Positions 43,773-50,659 of a stretch of DNA of 50,659 nucleotides are shown in pieces. The notes below the pieces were generated by a model, which made no database searches, was not told the origin of the DNA, and saw only the letters and a program-made list of their open reading frames with translations. This DNA is from Clostridium tagluense (GTDB lineage Bacteria; Bacillota; Clostridia; Clostridiales; Clostridiaceae): positions 1 to 50,659 of the forward strand of contig NZ_BHYK01000030.1 of NCBI RefSeq assembly GCF_003865095.1. The letters are read 5' to 3'. How positions within the stretch are numbered: position 1 is the first letter of the stretch; each line of letters begins with the position of its first letter. The translations under genes and the position numbers were made by a program.

Positions 43773-44576
43773 TTATTGATTATGGCCTATGCTCTTCATA
43801 ATAATCAAAGCTGTATCCTCTATAGCTCTTTTAGTAACATCAATTGTTAGGCATCTTGTTTTTTTCATTATTTTTTCTGCATAATCTAACTCATCCAGTA
43901 TTCTTGCATCATTAGCATATTGGAAGCTAGAATTAAGTCCATTAAATTTATCCATTCTATGTTTTCTTATTTCAATAAGCACAAAAGGATCTATTTTAAG
44001 CCCTATTATCTTCTTTCCAGGAATGCTGTATAACTCCTCTGGAACAGGAATTTCTGGCATTAAAGGTATGTTTATTGCTTTAATACCCTTGTTAGCTAAA
44101 TACATACATAATGGGGTTTTTGAAGTTCTTGATACTCCTATAAGAATTACGTCCGCATGTTTTATTCCATTATAATCACGACTATCATCATAATGTATAG
44201 CAAACTCCATAGCTTCTATTCTTTTATAATACTCCTCATCCATGTTCCATATTGCCCCTGGAATATATTCTGGCTGCTTATTCAATAGCTTAGAAGCCAG
44301 CCCTATTCCTGGTCCTAAAACATTCGATACAAATATCCCTTTTTCTACGCATCTTTGAACTAAAAACTCTTTTACATCTACCATAATTATAGTTGAAATA
44401 ACCATTGCTTTGGAATTAGCATCTATTTTACTAATAAAATTATTAACATCCTCAGCCGTTCTGATATGAGGTATCTTTTTTACTATTACACTATCTGGAA
44501 ACTGACTTGCTACTGATTTAGCTACAAGTTCCGCTGTTTCTCCTATTGAATCCGATACTGCATATATTGTTAACAT
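43773..44576 (-). CDS. ppsR: Pyruvate,phosphate dikinase/PEP synthase regulatory protein (DUF299 kinase/pyrophosphorylase)
   Basis: The protein has 267 residues. It starts MLTIYAVSDSIGETAELVAK, typical of the family, and has the P-loop GVSRTSKTPLC (147-157). LGPGIGLASKL and IPGAIWNMDEEYYKRIEAMEFAIHYDD, split near residue 112, are other family stretches. Members phosphorylate and dephosphorylate a Thr in PPDK or PEP synthase with ADP and Pi. The target gene is not in this window. It is followed on the minus strand by no close partner; the methyltransferase lies 64 bases upstream. Confidence 0.9.
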   Translation of the reverse strand: MLTIYAVSDSIGETAELVAKSVASQFPDSVIVKKIPHIRTAEDVNNFISKIDANSKAMVISTIIMVDVKEFLVQRCVEKGIFVSNVLGPGIGLASKLLNKQPEYIPGAIWNMDEEYYKRIEAMEFAIHYDDSRDYNGIKHADVILIGVSRTSKTPLCMYLANKGIKAINIPLMPEIPVPEELYSIPGKKIIGLKIDPFVLIEIRKHRMDKFNGLNSSFQYANDARILDELDYAEKIMKKTRCLTIDVTKRAIEDTALIIMKSIGHNQ

Positions 44577-44640
44577 TTTTGCATCCCCTCTACTTTCTTT
44601 TGTATTTTTTCTTCTTATAATATACTATTAATTATAAAAA

Positions 44641-45804
44641 TCAAATTAAATTATCCTTTTTTAATAAATTGAATAAGGTTGGATTTAGATTAAATTGATT
44701 TATTAAAGCATTAACTTCTGCTAGTGCTTTTTCTCTTTTATCCACAGATATATTAACTTTTGAAGCTCTAATTAATATGTTTTTAGGAGAATGCGATATA
44801 TCTATAAATTCTAGAAGCTGAGTTTTGTATCCAACGCATTCTAAAAGATTGGCTCTTACTGAATCTGTCATAAGTGCTGAAATCCTTTCTTGAACTATTC
44901 CATACTTTGTTAATATTGATAATGACTCTGTTTTAATTTGACTATTAATTTCATGTTGACAGCAAGGAACAGAGAAAATCATCTTGCTATCCCACTTTAT
45001 TGCATTATATAGTGCATAATCAGTAGCTGTATCACATGCATGCAATGTAATAACCATATCAACCTTATTATTATATTTGAACCCATTTATATCCCCTAGC
45101 TCAAAATGTAAGTTTTCATAATTATATTTTTTAGCTATATCATTACATTTTTCAATTACATCTTCCTTAAGATCAAGTCCAATCATTTTTACATTAATCT
45201 TTTTAATTTGTACAAAATAGTAATATAGTACAAAGGTTAAATAAGACTTCCCACAACCAAAATCTAATATAGTAAGTTCCTTAAAATCATTATTCTTAAT
45301 CTCATCATCGATAATTTCAACAAACCTATTTATTTGCTTATACTTATCATATTTTGAATTAACAACTCTGCCTTCTTTTGTAAAAATACCTAAATCTATA
45401 AGAGGCTCTATTATCATTCCCTCTTTAAGAATATAATTTTTTTCTTTGTTATGTTCCTTATTAACCAGTTTTACATTATCACTTTTTTTCATGCCCAAAT
45501 GAACTTTGCCTTTTTTAGATATTTTCAATTCAAATGTAGCTACATTTGACCAAGCATCAACTTGTTTATAATTAGATGATACATATTCTAAAAGTTTTTC
45601 TTCTAAAATATCCATATCAATATTTTCATGAAAAACTTGCTTGTCAGTGGATTTTTCTATTTGATAATATTGCTTCGCATCATTTTCCTTTAATACAAAT
45701 GTTATTTTATTGTAGGTAACATCCACATTCATTTTATTGCTTATAACTAATTTTATAATCTCCTGCTGCATAATTTTATGGATTGCATTAATTAGTTCTT
45801 TCAT
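44641..45804 (-). CDS. Class I SAM-dependent methyltransferase (Methyltransf_32-like)
   Basis: The protein has 387 residues. The N-terminal part (about 1-150) is a Lys/Glu-rich unrecognised domain. The Rossmann core has the SAM loop LTILDFGCGKSYLTFVLYYY, acidic loop KMIGLDLK and the distinctive VPCCQHEIN motif with adjacent cysteines and His. The substrate could be RNA or protein and cannot be set by sequence. It is monocistronic or co-transcribed with ppsR, with a TAAAGGTGTGTTGAA-type start region. Confidence 0.75.
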   Translation of the reverse strand: MKELINAIHKIMQQEIIKLVISNKMNVDVTYNKITFVLKENDAKQYYQIEKSTDKQVFHENIDMDILEEKLLEYVSSNYKQVDAWSNVATFELKISKKGKVHLGMKKSDNVKLVNKEHNKEKNYILKEGMIIEPLIDLGIFTKEGRVVNSKYDKYKQINRFVEIIDDEIKNNDFKELTILDFGCGKSYLTFVLYYYFVQIKKINVKMIGLDLKEDVIEKCNDIAKKYNYENLHFELGDINGFKYNNKVDMVITLHACDTATDYALYNAIKWDSKMIFSVPCCQHEINSQIKTESLSILTKYGIVQERISALMTDSVRANLLECVGYKTQLLEFIDISHSPKNILIRASKVNISVDKREKALAEVNALINQFNLNPTLFNLLKKDNLI

Positions 45805-45968
45805 TTCAACACACCTTTATATTTATTTTAAAACTACTTTTCTATACAATTATATCATTAAATATCAACTTAATTAATTCTAATATTTAAAAGAGCATTA
45901 GCCATTATTATGTCATTGAAATAAAGTATTATTCACCTATATATATCAAAATTGAAAGGGTAGGATTA

Positions 45969-46034
45969 TGAGTAATATCATAGAACAGACACTGATATTT
46001 TTTTATTCGTTTTTTGTTTGTTTTTTATTATAAA
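45969..46034 (+). CDS. Possible 21-residue hydrophobic peptide in the chemoreceptor leader
   Basis: ATG at 45969 follows GAAAGGG by seven bases and encodes MSNIIEQTLIFFYSFFVCFL plus Leu. A possible promoter (TTGAAA at 45916-45921, 16 bases, TATATA at 45938-45943) lies upstream. It could be a leader peptide, a small membrane peptide or chance. I do not recognise it. Confidence 0.3.
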
Positions 46035-46078
46035 TTACTTTATAATGAAAATATTAAATAAAAAAGGAGTTTTTGTAT

Positions 46079-46912
46079 ATGAATATTTTTGAAGATGAGG
46101 ACATACTTCTAAACATAGGTTTTTTACTACCTTCTATTAGTGCACTATTTAATAATGATTTAAGTTTATTACTTTCTGACACGGAAAAAATAATTAAAAT
46201 CTCAAAAAATGAATCTGCTCCAGGTGGAAATTATGGAGAAGGAGATATATTACCAAAGGATATTCCTGCTTATGAATGTATGCAAGAAAATAAAACAATA
46301 GTGAAAATTTTGCCTAAAGAATACTTTGGTGTAGCTATAAAAGCTGTAGCAACACCTATAAAAAATAGATCTGGGAAAATAATAGGCAGTATAGCTATAG
46401 GTAAAAGAGCTTGGGGCGATGATATAAACGCTCATGCTGAAACTTTTATAAGTTCTTTTAATGAAATTTCAAATGTTATTGGCGGTGTGTCATCTGCAAT
46501 ACAAGATGTAGCTATATCTAGTAATAATATATTAGATGAAGTAAATGAAACCAATGAGTATATGAAAAAGACCGATGAAATTATAGGTTTTGTTCAAAAC
46601 ATATCAAAACAAACAAATTTATTAGGTCTAAATGCTGCAATAGAATCAGCCAGAGCTGGAGAACTAGGTAAAGGCTTTGGTGTTGTTGCTAATGAAATAA
46701 GAAATCTATCAAGTTCTAGTAGTCAGTCTATAAAAGAGATTAACACTGTTTTAAATAAGCTTAAGAGTTCAATTGAAAGTATTACAAATAACTTATATGA
46801 GAATAACAAACTTTTTGAAACACAAGCTGCAAGTATTGAAGAAATTAATAGTAGTATAGCTGAGCTCAATAATACAGCTCAAATTATAAAGCAAATTTCA
46901 GAACTAATTTAG
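46079..46912 (+). CDS. Soluble methyl-accepting chemotaxis protein
   Basis: From the ATG at 46079, nine bases after AGGAG (the TTG six bases earlier is rejected), the protein has 277 residues and no transmembrane helix. Residues 1-120 form a small sensor-like domain with [17 protein letters not shown] and [14 protein letters not shown], perhaps PAS-like. The signalling hairpin tip is [19 protein letters not shown], followed by [15 protein letters not shown]. The coiled coil is short for an MCP. It would bind CheW and CheA in the cytoplasm; its stimulus is unknown. It stands apart from other che genes. Confidence 0.85.
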   Translation: MNIFEDEDILLNIGFLLPSISALFNNDLSLLLSDTEKIIKISKNESAPGGNYGEGDILPKDIPAYECMQENKTIVKILPKEYFGVAIKAVATPIKNRSGKIIGSIAIGKRAWGDDINAHAETFISSFNEISNVIGGVSSAIQDVAISSNNILDEVNETNEYMKKTDEIIGFVQNISKQTNLLGLNAAIESARAGELGKGFGVVANEIRNLSSSSSQSIKEINTVLNKLKSSIESITNNLYENNKLFETQAASIEEINSSIAELNNTAQIIKQISELI

Positions 46913-46968
46913 TTAGTCTGTAGCTTAGAGACCATCTCCGCCCATTTTTAAGATTATTGAGTTGAAAT

Positions 46969-47000
46969 TTGCCAAAATAAGGAGTATTATATATAATACT
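46969..47000 (+). promoter_or_regulatory. Promoter of the M16C peptidase with palindrome over the -10
   Basis: TTGCCA (46969-46974) and TATAAT (46992-46997) are 17 bases apart. A perfect 18-base palindrome, AGTATTATA/TATAATACT (46983-47000), covers the -10 box. It may bind a repressor, but AT-rich palindromes of this sort can arise by chance. Confidence 0.6.
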
Positions 47001-47061
47001 GTATAAAATAATACGCTTTAAATTTAATATGGTAAAATTTAAATATACCAGGGGGAAAAAA

Positions 47062-50000
47062 ATGAAAAAATTAAGAATTTTTTGTAGCGCTCTTACTATT
47101 ATGTTCTTTATGGGAACACTAGCAAATCCTATTGTTTCTGTAAGTGCAAAAACAACTACTACAAAAGTAGCACCAGTTAAAACTGTTGCTAAAGAACTTT
47201 TGGAAAACTATAAGGTTGGTCAAGTTTATCATGGCTTTAAGCTTATTGAAGATGGTAAGTTAAAAGACTATAATGCTGTAGGTAGAATATTTGAGCATGT
47301 AAAAAGTGGTGCTAGACTTGTTCAGTTTAAAAATGCTGACGAAAATAAATACTTCGCAGTAACTTTCAGAACACCTACTGACGATAATACTGGTAAACCA
47401 CACATATTAGAACATTCACTATTAATGGGTGGCTCTAATAAATATCCTGTTAAACAACTACTTACATACTTTTTAAATGGTTCTCTTTCCAACGAAATGA
47501 ATGGATATACACAAGCTGATAGAACCTTCTATCCATTTGCTACAGTAAATGAGCAAGAATTTAATAACCTAATGGATGTATATCTTGATATAGTTTATAA
47601 TGCAAGAGTTCAATCCTCAGAAAATATTTTTAGAGAAGAAGCTTGGCATCATGAAATAACTGATGAGAACAATCCAATTGAAGATACAGGTGTTGTACTT
47701 AATGAAATGAAAGGTGCAATGAGTTCACCTGAGCAACAACTAATAGTTGCAATTAATAGAAGTTTACTTCCTAATACAACCTACAATTTTGTATCTGGTG
47801 GGGACCCAAAGAATATAACTAAATTATCATATAAAGAACTTGTTGATTTTTATAAAAAATATTATAATCCATCAAATAGTTTTATATTCATATATGGTGA
47901 TACACCTTTAGATGATAAATTAAAACATATTGATGAGAGCTTTTTAAGCAAAATTACCAAAAGCACTGTTGACTCAAAAATAGTTAAACAAACACCATTT
48001 ACTGAAAGAAAATACTATGAAGCAGAGTACGGAATTCCAAAAGAACAACCAGCAGATAATAAAGACTATCTTACGTTAAACTTTGTTACTGGTGATGCTT
48101 CTAATTTAGAACAATTAGTAGGTACTCAATTATTTACATCTTTAGTTTTAAATAATGAAAACTCAATTTTACACAAAGACTTAAGAGCTGCTGGTTTTAA
48201 AAATGTAAGTGCATTTTCAAATCCTGGACAAGCACAATGTGTCACAACAATTTTGGCATCTAACACAGATAGAAAACAAAAAGATTTATTCGAAAAAACA
48301 GTTATGAATTCATTAAAAGAAATCTCAAAACAAGGTATAGATAAAGAATTATTAGCTTCTACCTTAAGTAGCTTTGAATTATCTGATAAGCTTGGTAAAT
48401 CCTATACAAAAGCAACTGGACAAACATTATACGGTCTTGCTAGCATGGGTTTTGCTTATGATACAAATATGTTATCACCTTTTAAATCTAATGATACAAT
48501 CATGGAAACTTTAAAAAACGCTTCTAAAACTCGTTATTTTGAAAATATCATTGATGATAAATTTGTAAACAATAAATTTACCTCTTTAGTAACATTTAAA
48601 GCTGTACCTGGTTTAAATGATAAAGAAAAAGAAGCAGAAGTAAAAAAATTAGCAGACTATAAAACATCTTTAAGTAAAGAAAATTTAAATGCATTAATTA
48701 AATCAAACCTTGAATTAAAGCAGTGGCAATCAACGCCTGAATCACCTGAAGTATTATCAAAGCTTCCAACGATTAATGTTGATTCTCTAACTCCTAAAAT
48801 CACTAAAACACCGCTTGAGCTAAAAAGTGTAGATGGAGTTAAAGTGCTTTATCATCCAATGTATACAAATGGCACAAACAATTTATCATTATACTTTGAT
48901 ACAACATCAGTTAAGCAAGTTCAAATTCCTTATATAAAATTATTATCTTCCATACTTGGTAATATGGATACAAAAACTCACAATCAAGATGAATTAACAA
49001 AATTAAGTGCAAAATACTCAAATGGTCTTAGTATTTCGGCACAAGCTTATTCTTCAATTAATCATAAAAACACTTATGCTCCAACCATGGAAGTAAGTGC
49101 AACTTCTTTAAACGAAAATGCACCAAATACAATAAACCTAATGTTAGATGTCATTAAGGATACTAAAATAAATGACAAAGAAAAATTAAAACAAACAATA
49201 AATAACATTAAAACAAACTTAGATTCTTCAATTGCAAATAATGCCGTAAAATTAGCACTCAATAAGAATTCAAGTAATAACAGTGCATATTCTGCATATA
49301 TGAATAGTTTAGAGGGTGTGGAATACTATAATTTCATTAGTGAATTAAGTAAAAATTTCGATATAAACTATGATGGAATAGTTAAAAATCTTGAAGAGGT
49401 TTCAAAAACTATTTTCAATAAAAACAATTTAACTTTAAGTTTAACTTCTGACGATAATGAATTTAACAAGTTCCATAATAACTTAGCAAACATTATTGCT
49501 AATCTTCCTTCTGATAAATTAACTACTCAGAATTATAAATTTAAATTTAATAGCAAAAAAGAAGCATATACAATTGAATCTCCTATTAACTATAACATTC
49601 AATCTTTTAACTACAAAGATTTAGGATACAATGCTAAAGGAAGCCTTCAAGTATTGACTCCTCTTGTAAACTCATTCTTATGGGATACTTTGAGAGTTAA
49701 AGGTGGTGCATATGGTGCTTATCTATCAGCTGATGAGACTGGAGAAATGTCTATATTTACTTATAGAGACCCGAGAGTTAAAGAATCTTTCCAAGATATA
49801 AAAATGATATCTGAATTTTTGAGAAATGCTGATAAGATATCACCAATGCAATTAAATCAATATAAATTAGATGCTTTAAAAGGTTACTACACACCAAAAT
49901 CAATATATGAAAAAGCTTCTCAGTCTGATGATTTATACTTTAGTGGAGTAAACGATGATTACCGTCAAAATTGTATAAATAAAATTCTAAATACAACTAC

Positions 50001-50133
50001 TGACGATCTAAAATCCTATGCTCAAATGTTTGAAGATGGATTAAAGGAAAATAAAATTACAACTTTTGGTAATACAAAAGCAATAGAAGCTAGTAAAGAT
50101 TTATTCGATAGTATTCAACCATTAATAAAATAA
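47062..50133 (+). CDS. Secreted M16C metallopeptidase (PreP/falcilysin-like)
   Basis: From the ATG at 47062, behind AGGGGGAAAAAA, the protein has 1023 residues. A signal peptide (KKLRIFCSALTIMFFMGTL, cleavage about after Ala29 in VSVSA) directs export. The inverted zinc motif is HILEH (His114, Glu117, His118) and the third ligand is Glu215 in NEMKGAM. The C-terminal pair is GGAYGAYLS. The M16C fold is a closed two-half clam shell that degrades peptides of up to about 65 residues in relatives. Most Firmicute homologues I know of are cytoplasmic, so export is unusual. It has its own promoter and terminator. Confidence 0.9.
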   Translation: MKKLRIFCSALTIMFFMGTLANPIVSVSAKTTTTKVAPVKTVAKELLENYKVGQVYHGFKLIEDGKLKDYNAVGRIFEHVKSGARLVQFKNADENKYFAVTFRTPTDDNTGKPHILEHSLLMGGSNKYPVKQLLTYFLNGSLSNEMNGYTQADRTFYPFATVNEQEFNNLMDVYLDIVYNARVQSSENIFREEAWHHEITDENNPIEDTGVVLNEMKGAMSSPEQQLIVAINRSLLPNTTYNFVSGGDPKNITKLSYKELVDFYKKYYNPSNSFIFIYGDTPLDDKLKHIDESFLSKITKSTVDSKIVKQTPFTERKYYEAEYGIPKEQPADNKDYLTLNFVTGDASNLEQLVGTQLFTSLVLNNENSILHKDLRAAGFKNVSAFSNPGQAQCVTTILASNTDRKQKDLFEKTVMNSLKEISKQGIDKELLASTLSSFELSDKLGKSYTKATGQTLYGLASMGFAYDTNMLSPFKSNDTIMETLKNASKTRYFENIIDDKFVNNKFTSLVTFKAVPGLNDKEKEAEVKKLADYKTSLSKENLNALIKSNLELKQWQSTPESPEVLSKLPTINVDSLTPKITKTPLELKSVDGVKVLYHPMYTNGTNNLSLYFDTTSVKQVQIPYIKLLSSILGNMDTKTHNQDELTKLSAKYSNGLSISAQAYSSINHKNTYAPTMEVSATSLNENAPNTINLMLDVIKDTKINDKEKLKQTINNIKTNLDSSIANNAVKLALNKNSSNNSAYSAYMNSLEGVEYYNFISELSKNFDINYDGIVKNLEEVSKTIFNKNNLTLSLTSDDNEFNKFHNNLANIIANLPSDKLTTQNYKFKFNSKKEAYTIESPINYNIQSFNYKDLGYNAKGSLQVLTPLVNSFLWDTLRVKGGAYGAYLSADETGEMSIFTYRDPRVKESFQDIKMISEFLRNADKISPMQLNQYKLDALKGYYTPKSIYEKASQSDDLYFSGVNDDYRQNCINKILNTTTDDLKSYAQMFEDGLKENKITTFGNTKAIEASKDLFDSIQPLIK

Positions 50134-50143
50134 TCAAATAATT

Positions 50144-50191
50144 AAATCACGAAAAGTGGTTATGAAATTTCATAGCCACTTTTTGTGATTT
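50144..50191 (+). terminator. Terminator of the M16C peptidase
   Basis: Arms of 22 bases (50144-50165 and 50170-50191) around AATT, with a T-rich 3' end. One mismatch or wobble pair is present. Confidence 0.85.
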
Positions 50192-50214
50192 AATTATAAA
50201 ATAAGAACTAAAAT

Positions 50215-50357
50215 AAGAAGAAATGATATACCAAGAGCCCATGAGCTGAGTAGCGGTATGAGACAACGTATAATGATAGCTATGCCTTATCTTGTAACCC
50301 TAGTGTGTTCAGTTACAAGATAACCCACCACTGCTTTAGATGTTACAATCCAAGCTG
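50215..50357 (+). pseudogene. Remnant of an OppD/DppD-type peptide ABC transporter ATPase
   Basis: Translation gives HELSSGMRQRIMIAM, which matches the ABC signature LSGGMRQR of OppD, then after a one-base loss the equivalent of ALSCNP, and after another loss PTTALDVTIQAEI, the sequence after Walker B. The spacing between MIAM and PTTALDV is the family's 13 codons. There is no start, Walker A or C-terminus. Two or more single-base deletions and a TAA in frame show decay. It lies between the peptidase terminator and the rRNA operon. Confidence 0.85.
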
Positions 50358-50500
50358 AAATAGCCTATAAGTGGCTGTAGGTTTTGTACAAGATATTCCT
50401 ATGCTAAGCCTATACCGTGAATAAGTTCCAGAATATAAAAAAATATGTACAAACCACTTTGTAGCTTGCCATTTAAACTAATTGTATTTACGCAAAATAA

Positions 50501-50527
50501 AAACCACTAAGTTAGACTTAGTGGTTT
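50501..50527 (-). terminator. Terminator of the rRNA operon
   Basis: Twelve-base perfect arms (50501-50512 and 50516-50527) with a three-base loop and T-run on the minus strand, eight bases after the 5S gene. It also works in the plus direction. Confidence 0.85.
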
Positions 50528-50535
50528 TTTGTTTA

Positions 50536-50651
50536 CCTGGCGACGACCTACTCTCCCACAAAGTTACCCCTGCAGTACCATTGGCGCATTGAAGCTTAAC
50601 CGACCTGTTCGGTATGGGAAGGGGTGTTACCTTCATGCCATAATCACCAGA
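50536..50651 (-). rRNA. rrf: 5S ribosomal RNA
   Basis: On the minus strand the sequence reads TCTGGTGATTATGGCATGAA at its 5' end, CCATACCGAACAGG in the middle (loop C region) and GGTCGTCGCCAGG at its 3' end. The terminal stem pairs, and the length of 116 bases is right for 5S. It is the last gene of an rRNA operon whose 23S and 16S lie beyond the right edge of the window. The eight bases at 50652-50659 belong to the 23S-5S spacer. Confidence 0.95.
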
Positions 50652-50659
50652 TTGAGAAA

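Noticed and set aside
50288-50322. Perfect 11-base inverted repeat inside the oppD remnant
   Set aside because: Its left arm is explained as the decayed codons for ALSCNP, and no insertion is needed because codon spacing to PTTALDV is kept. Treated as coincidence.

Overview
The window is low-GC DNA with strong AGGAGG-type ribosome binding sites, class II T-box control, CcpA-type and YesM/YesN-type regulation, and a 5S rRNA of clostridial type. All of this points to a Firmicute of the Clostridium sensu stricto group. Motility genes (motAB, a chemoreceptor, type IV pili) fit a motile anaerobe. The species cannot be named from sequence alone. The region reads as chromosome: no integrase, transposase, phage gene, CRISPR array or tRNA was seen.

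Layout. (1) 0.2-10.6 kb, minus strand: a type IV pilus cluster in the order pilB-pilC-pilA-pilM-pilN-pilO-pseudopilin-giant PilX-like protein. Strong RNA hairpins follow pilA. (2) 11.0-15.7 kb: a TDT-family transporter paired with a cysteine-rich C_GCAxxG_C_C protein, divergent from an autoregulated TetR regulator and a Lon protease that may share its operator. (3) 15.8-25.0 kb: mixed metabolic genes. These are a class I aminotransferase, a decayed NfsA-like nitroreductase, a cytoplasmic reductive-dehalogenase-like Fe-S protein, an orphan trpB under a Trp T-box, a VOC protein, an arginase-family formimidoylglutamase, a 71-residue unknown protein, and a MarR-MFS efflux pair. (4) 25.1-26.8 kb: a GGGtGRT-family protein and its NifU-like partner. 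(5) 27.0-36.4 kb: a sugar uptake and sensing locus. It holds mglBAC plus a YesM/YesN two-component system with two extra sugar-binding proteins that lack a lipobox and look membrane-tethered. A cre box and a 21-bp-period direct repeat precede mglB. (6) 36.6-38.1 kb: motAB. (7) 38.6-43.7 kb: an NSS transporter behind a structured, unexplained leader with a terminator, a PD40 beta-propeller protein and a POT peptide transporter. (8) 43.8-50.1 kb: PpsR-type regulator, a methyltransferase, a soluble chemoreceptor and a secreted M16C metallopeptidase. (9) 50.1-50.66 kb: an oppD remnant and the 3' end (5S) of an rRNA operon on the minus strand.

How they work together. The strongest multi-gene story is the sugar locus: the tethered binding proteins probably present a galactose- or glucose-like ligand to YesM. 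YesN would then activate the mglB promoter through the tandem repeats, while CcpA would block at the cre box. The pilus cluster is complete for a motor (PilB), platform (PilC), alignment proteins (PilMNO), major pilin and minor pilins, but lacks pilT and pilD here. Functions given for the rest are family assignments from visible motifs. No database search was possible.
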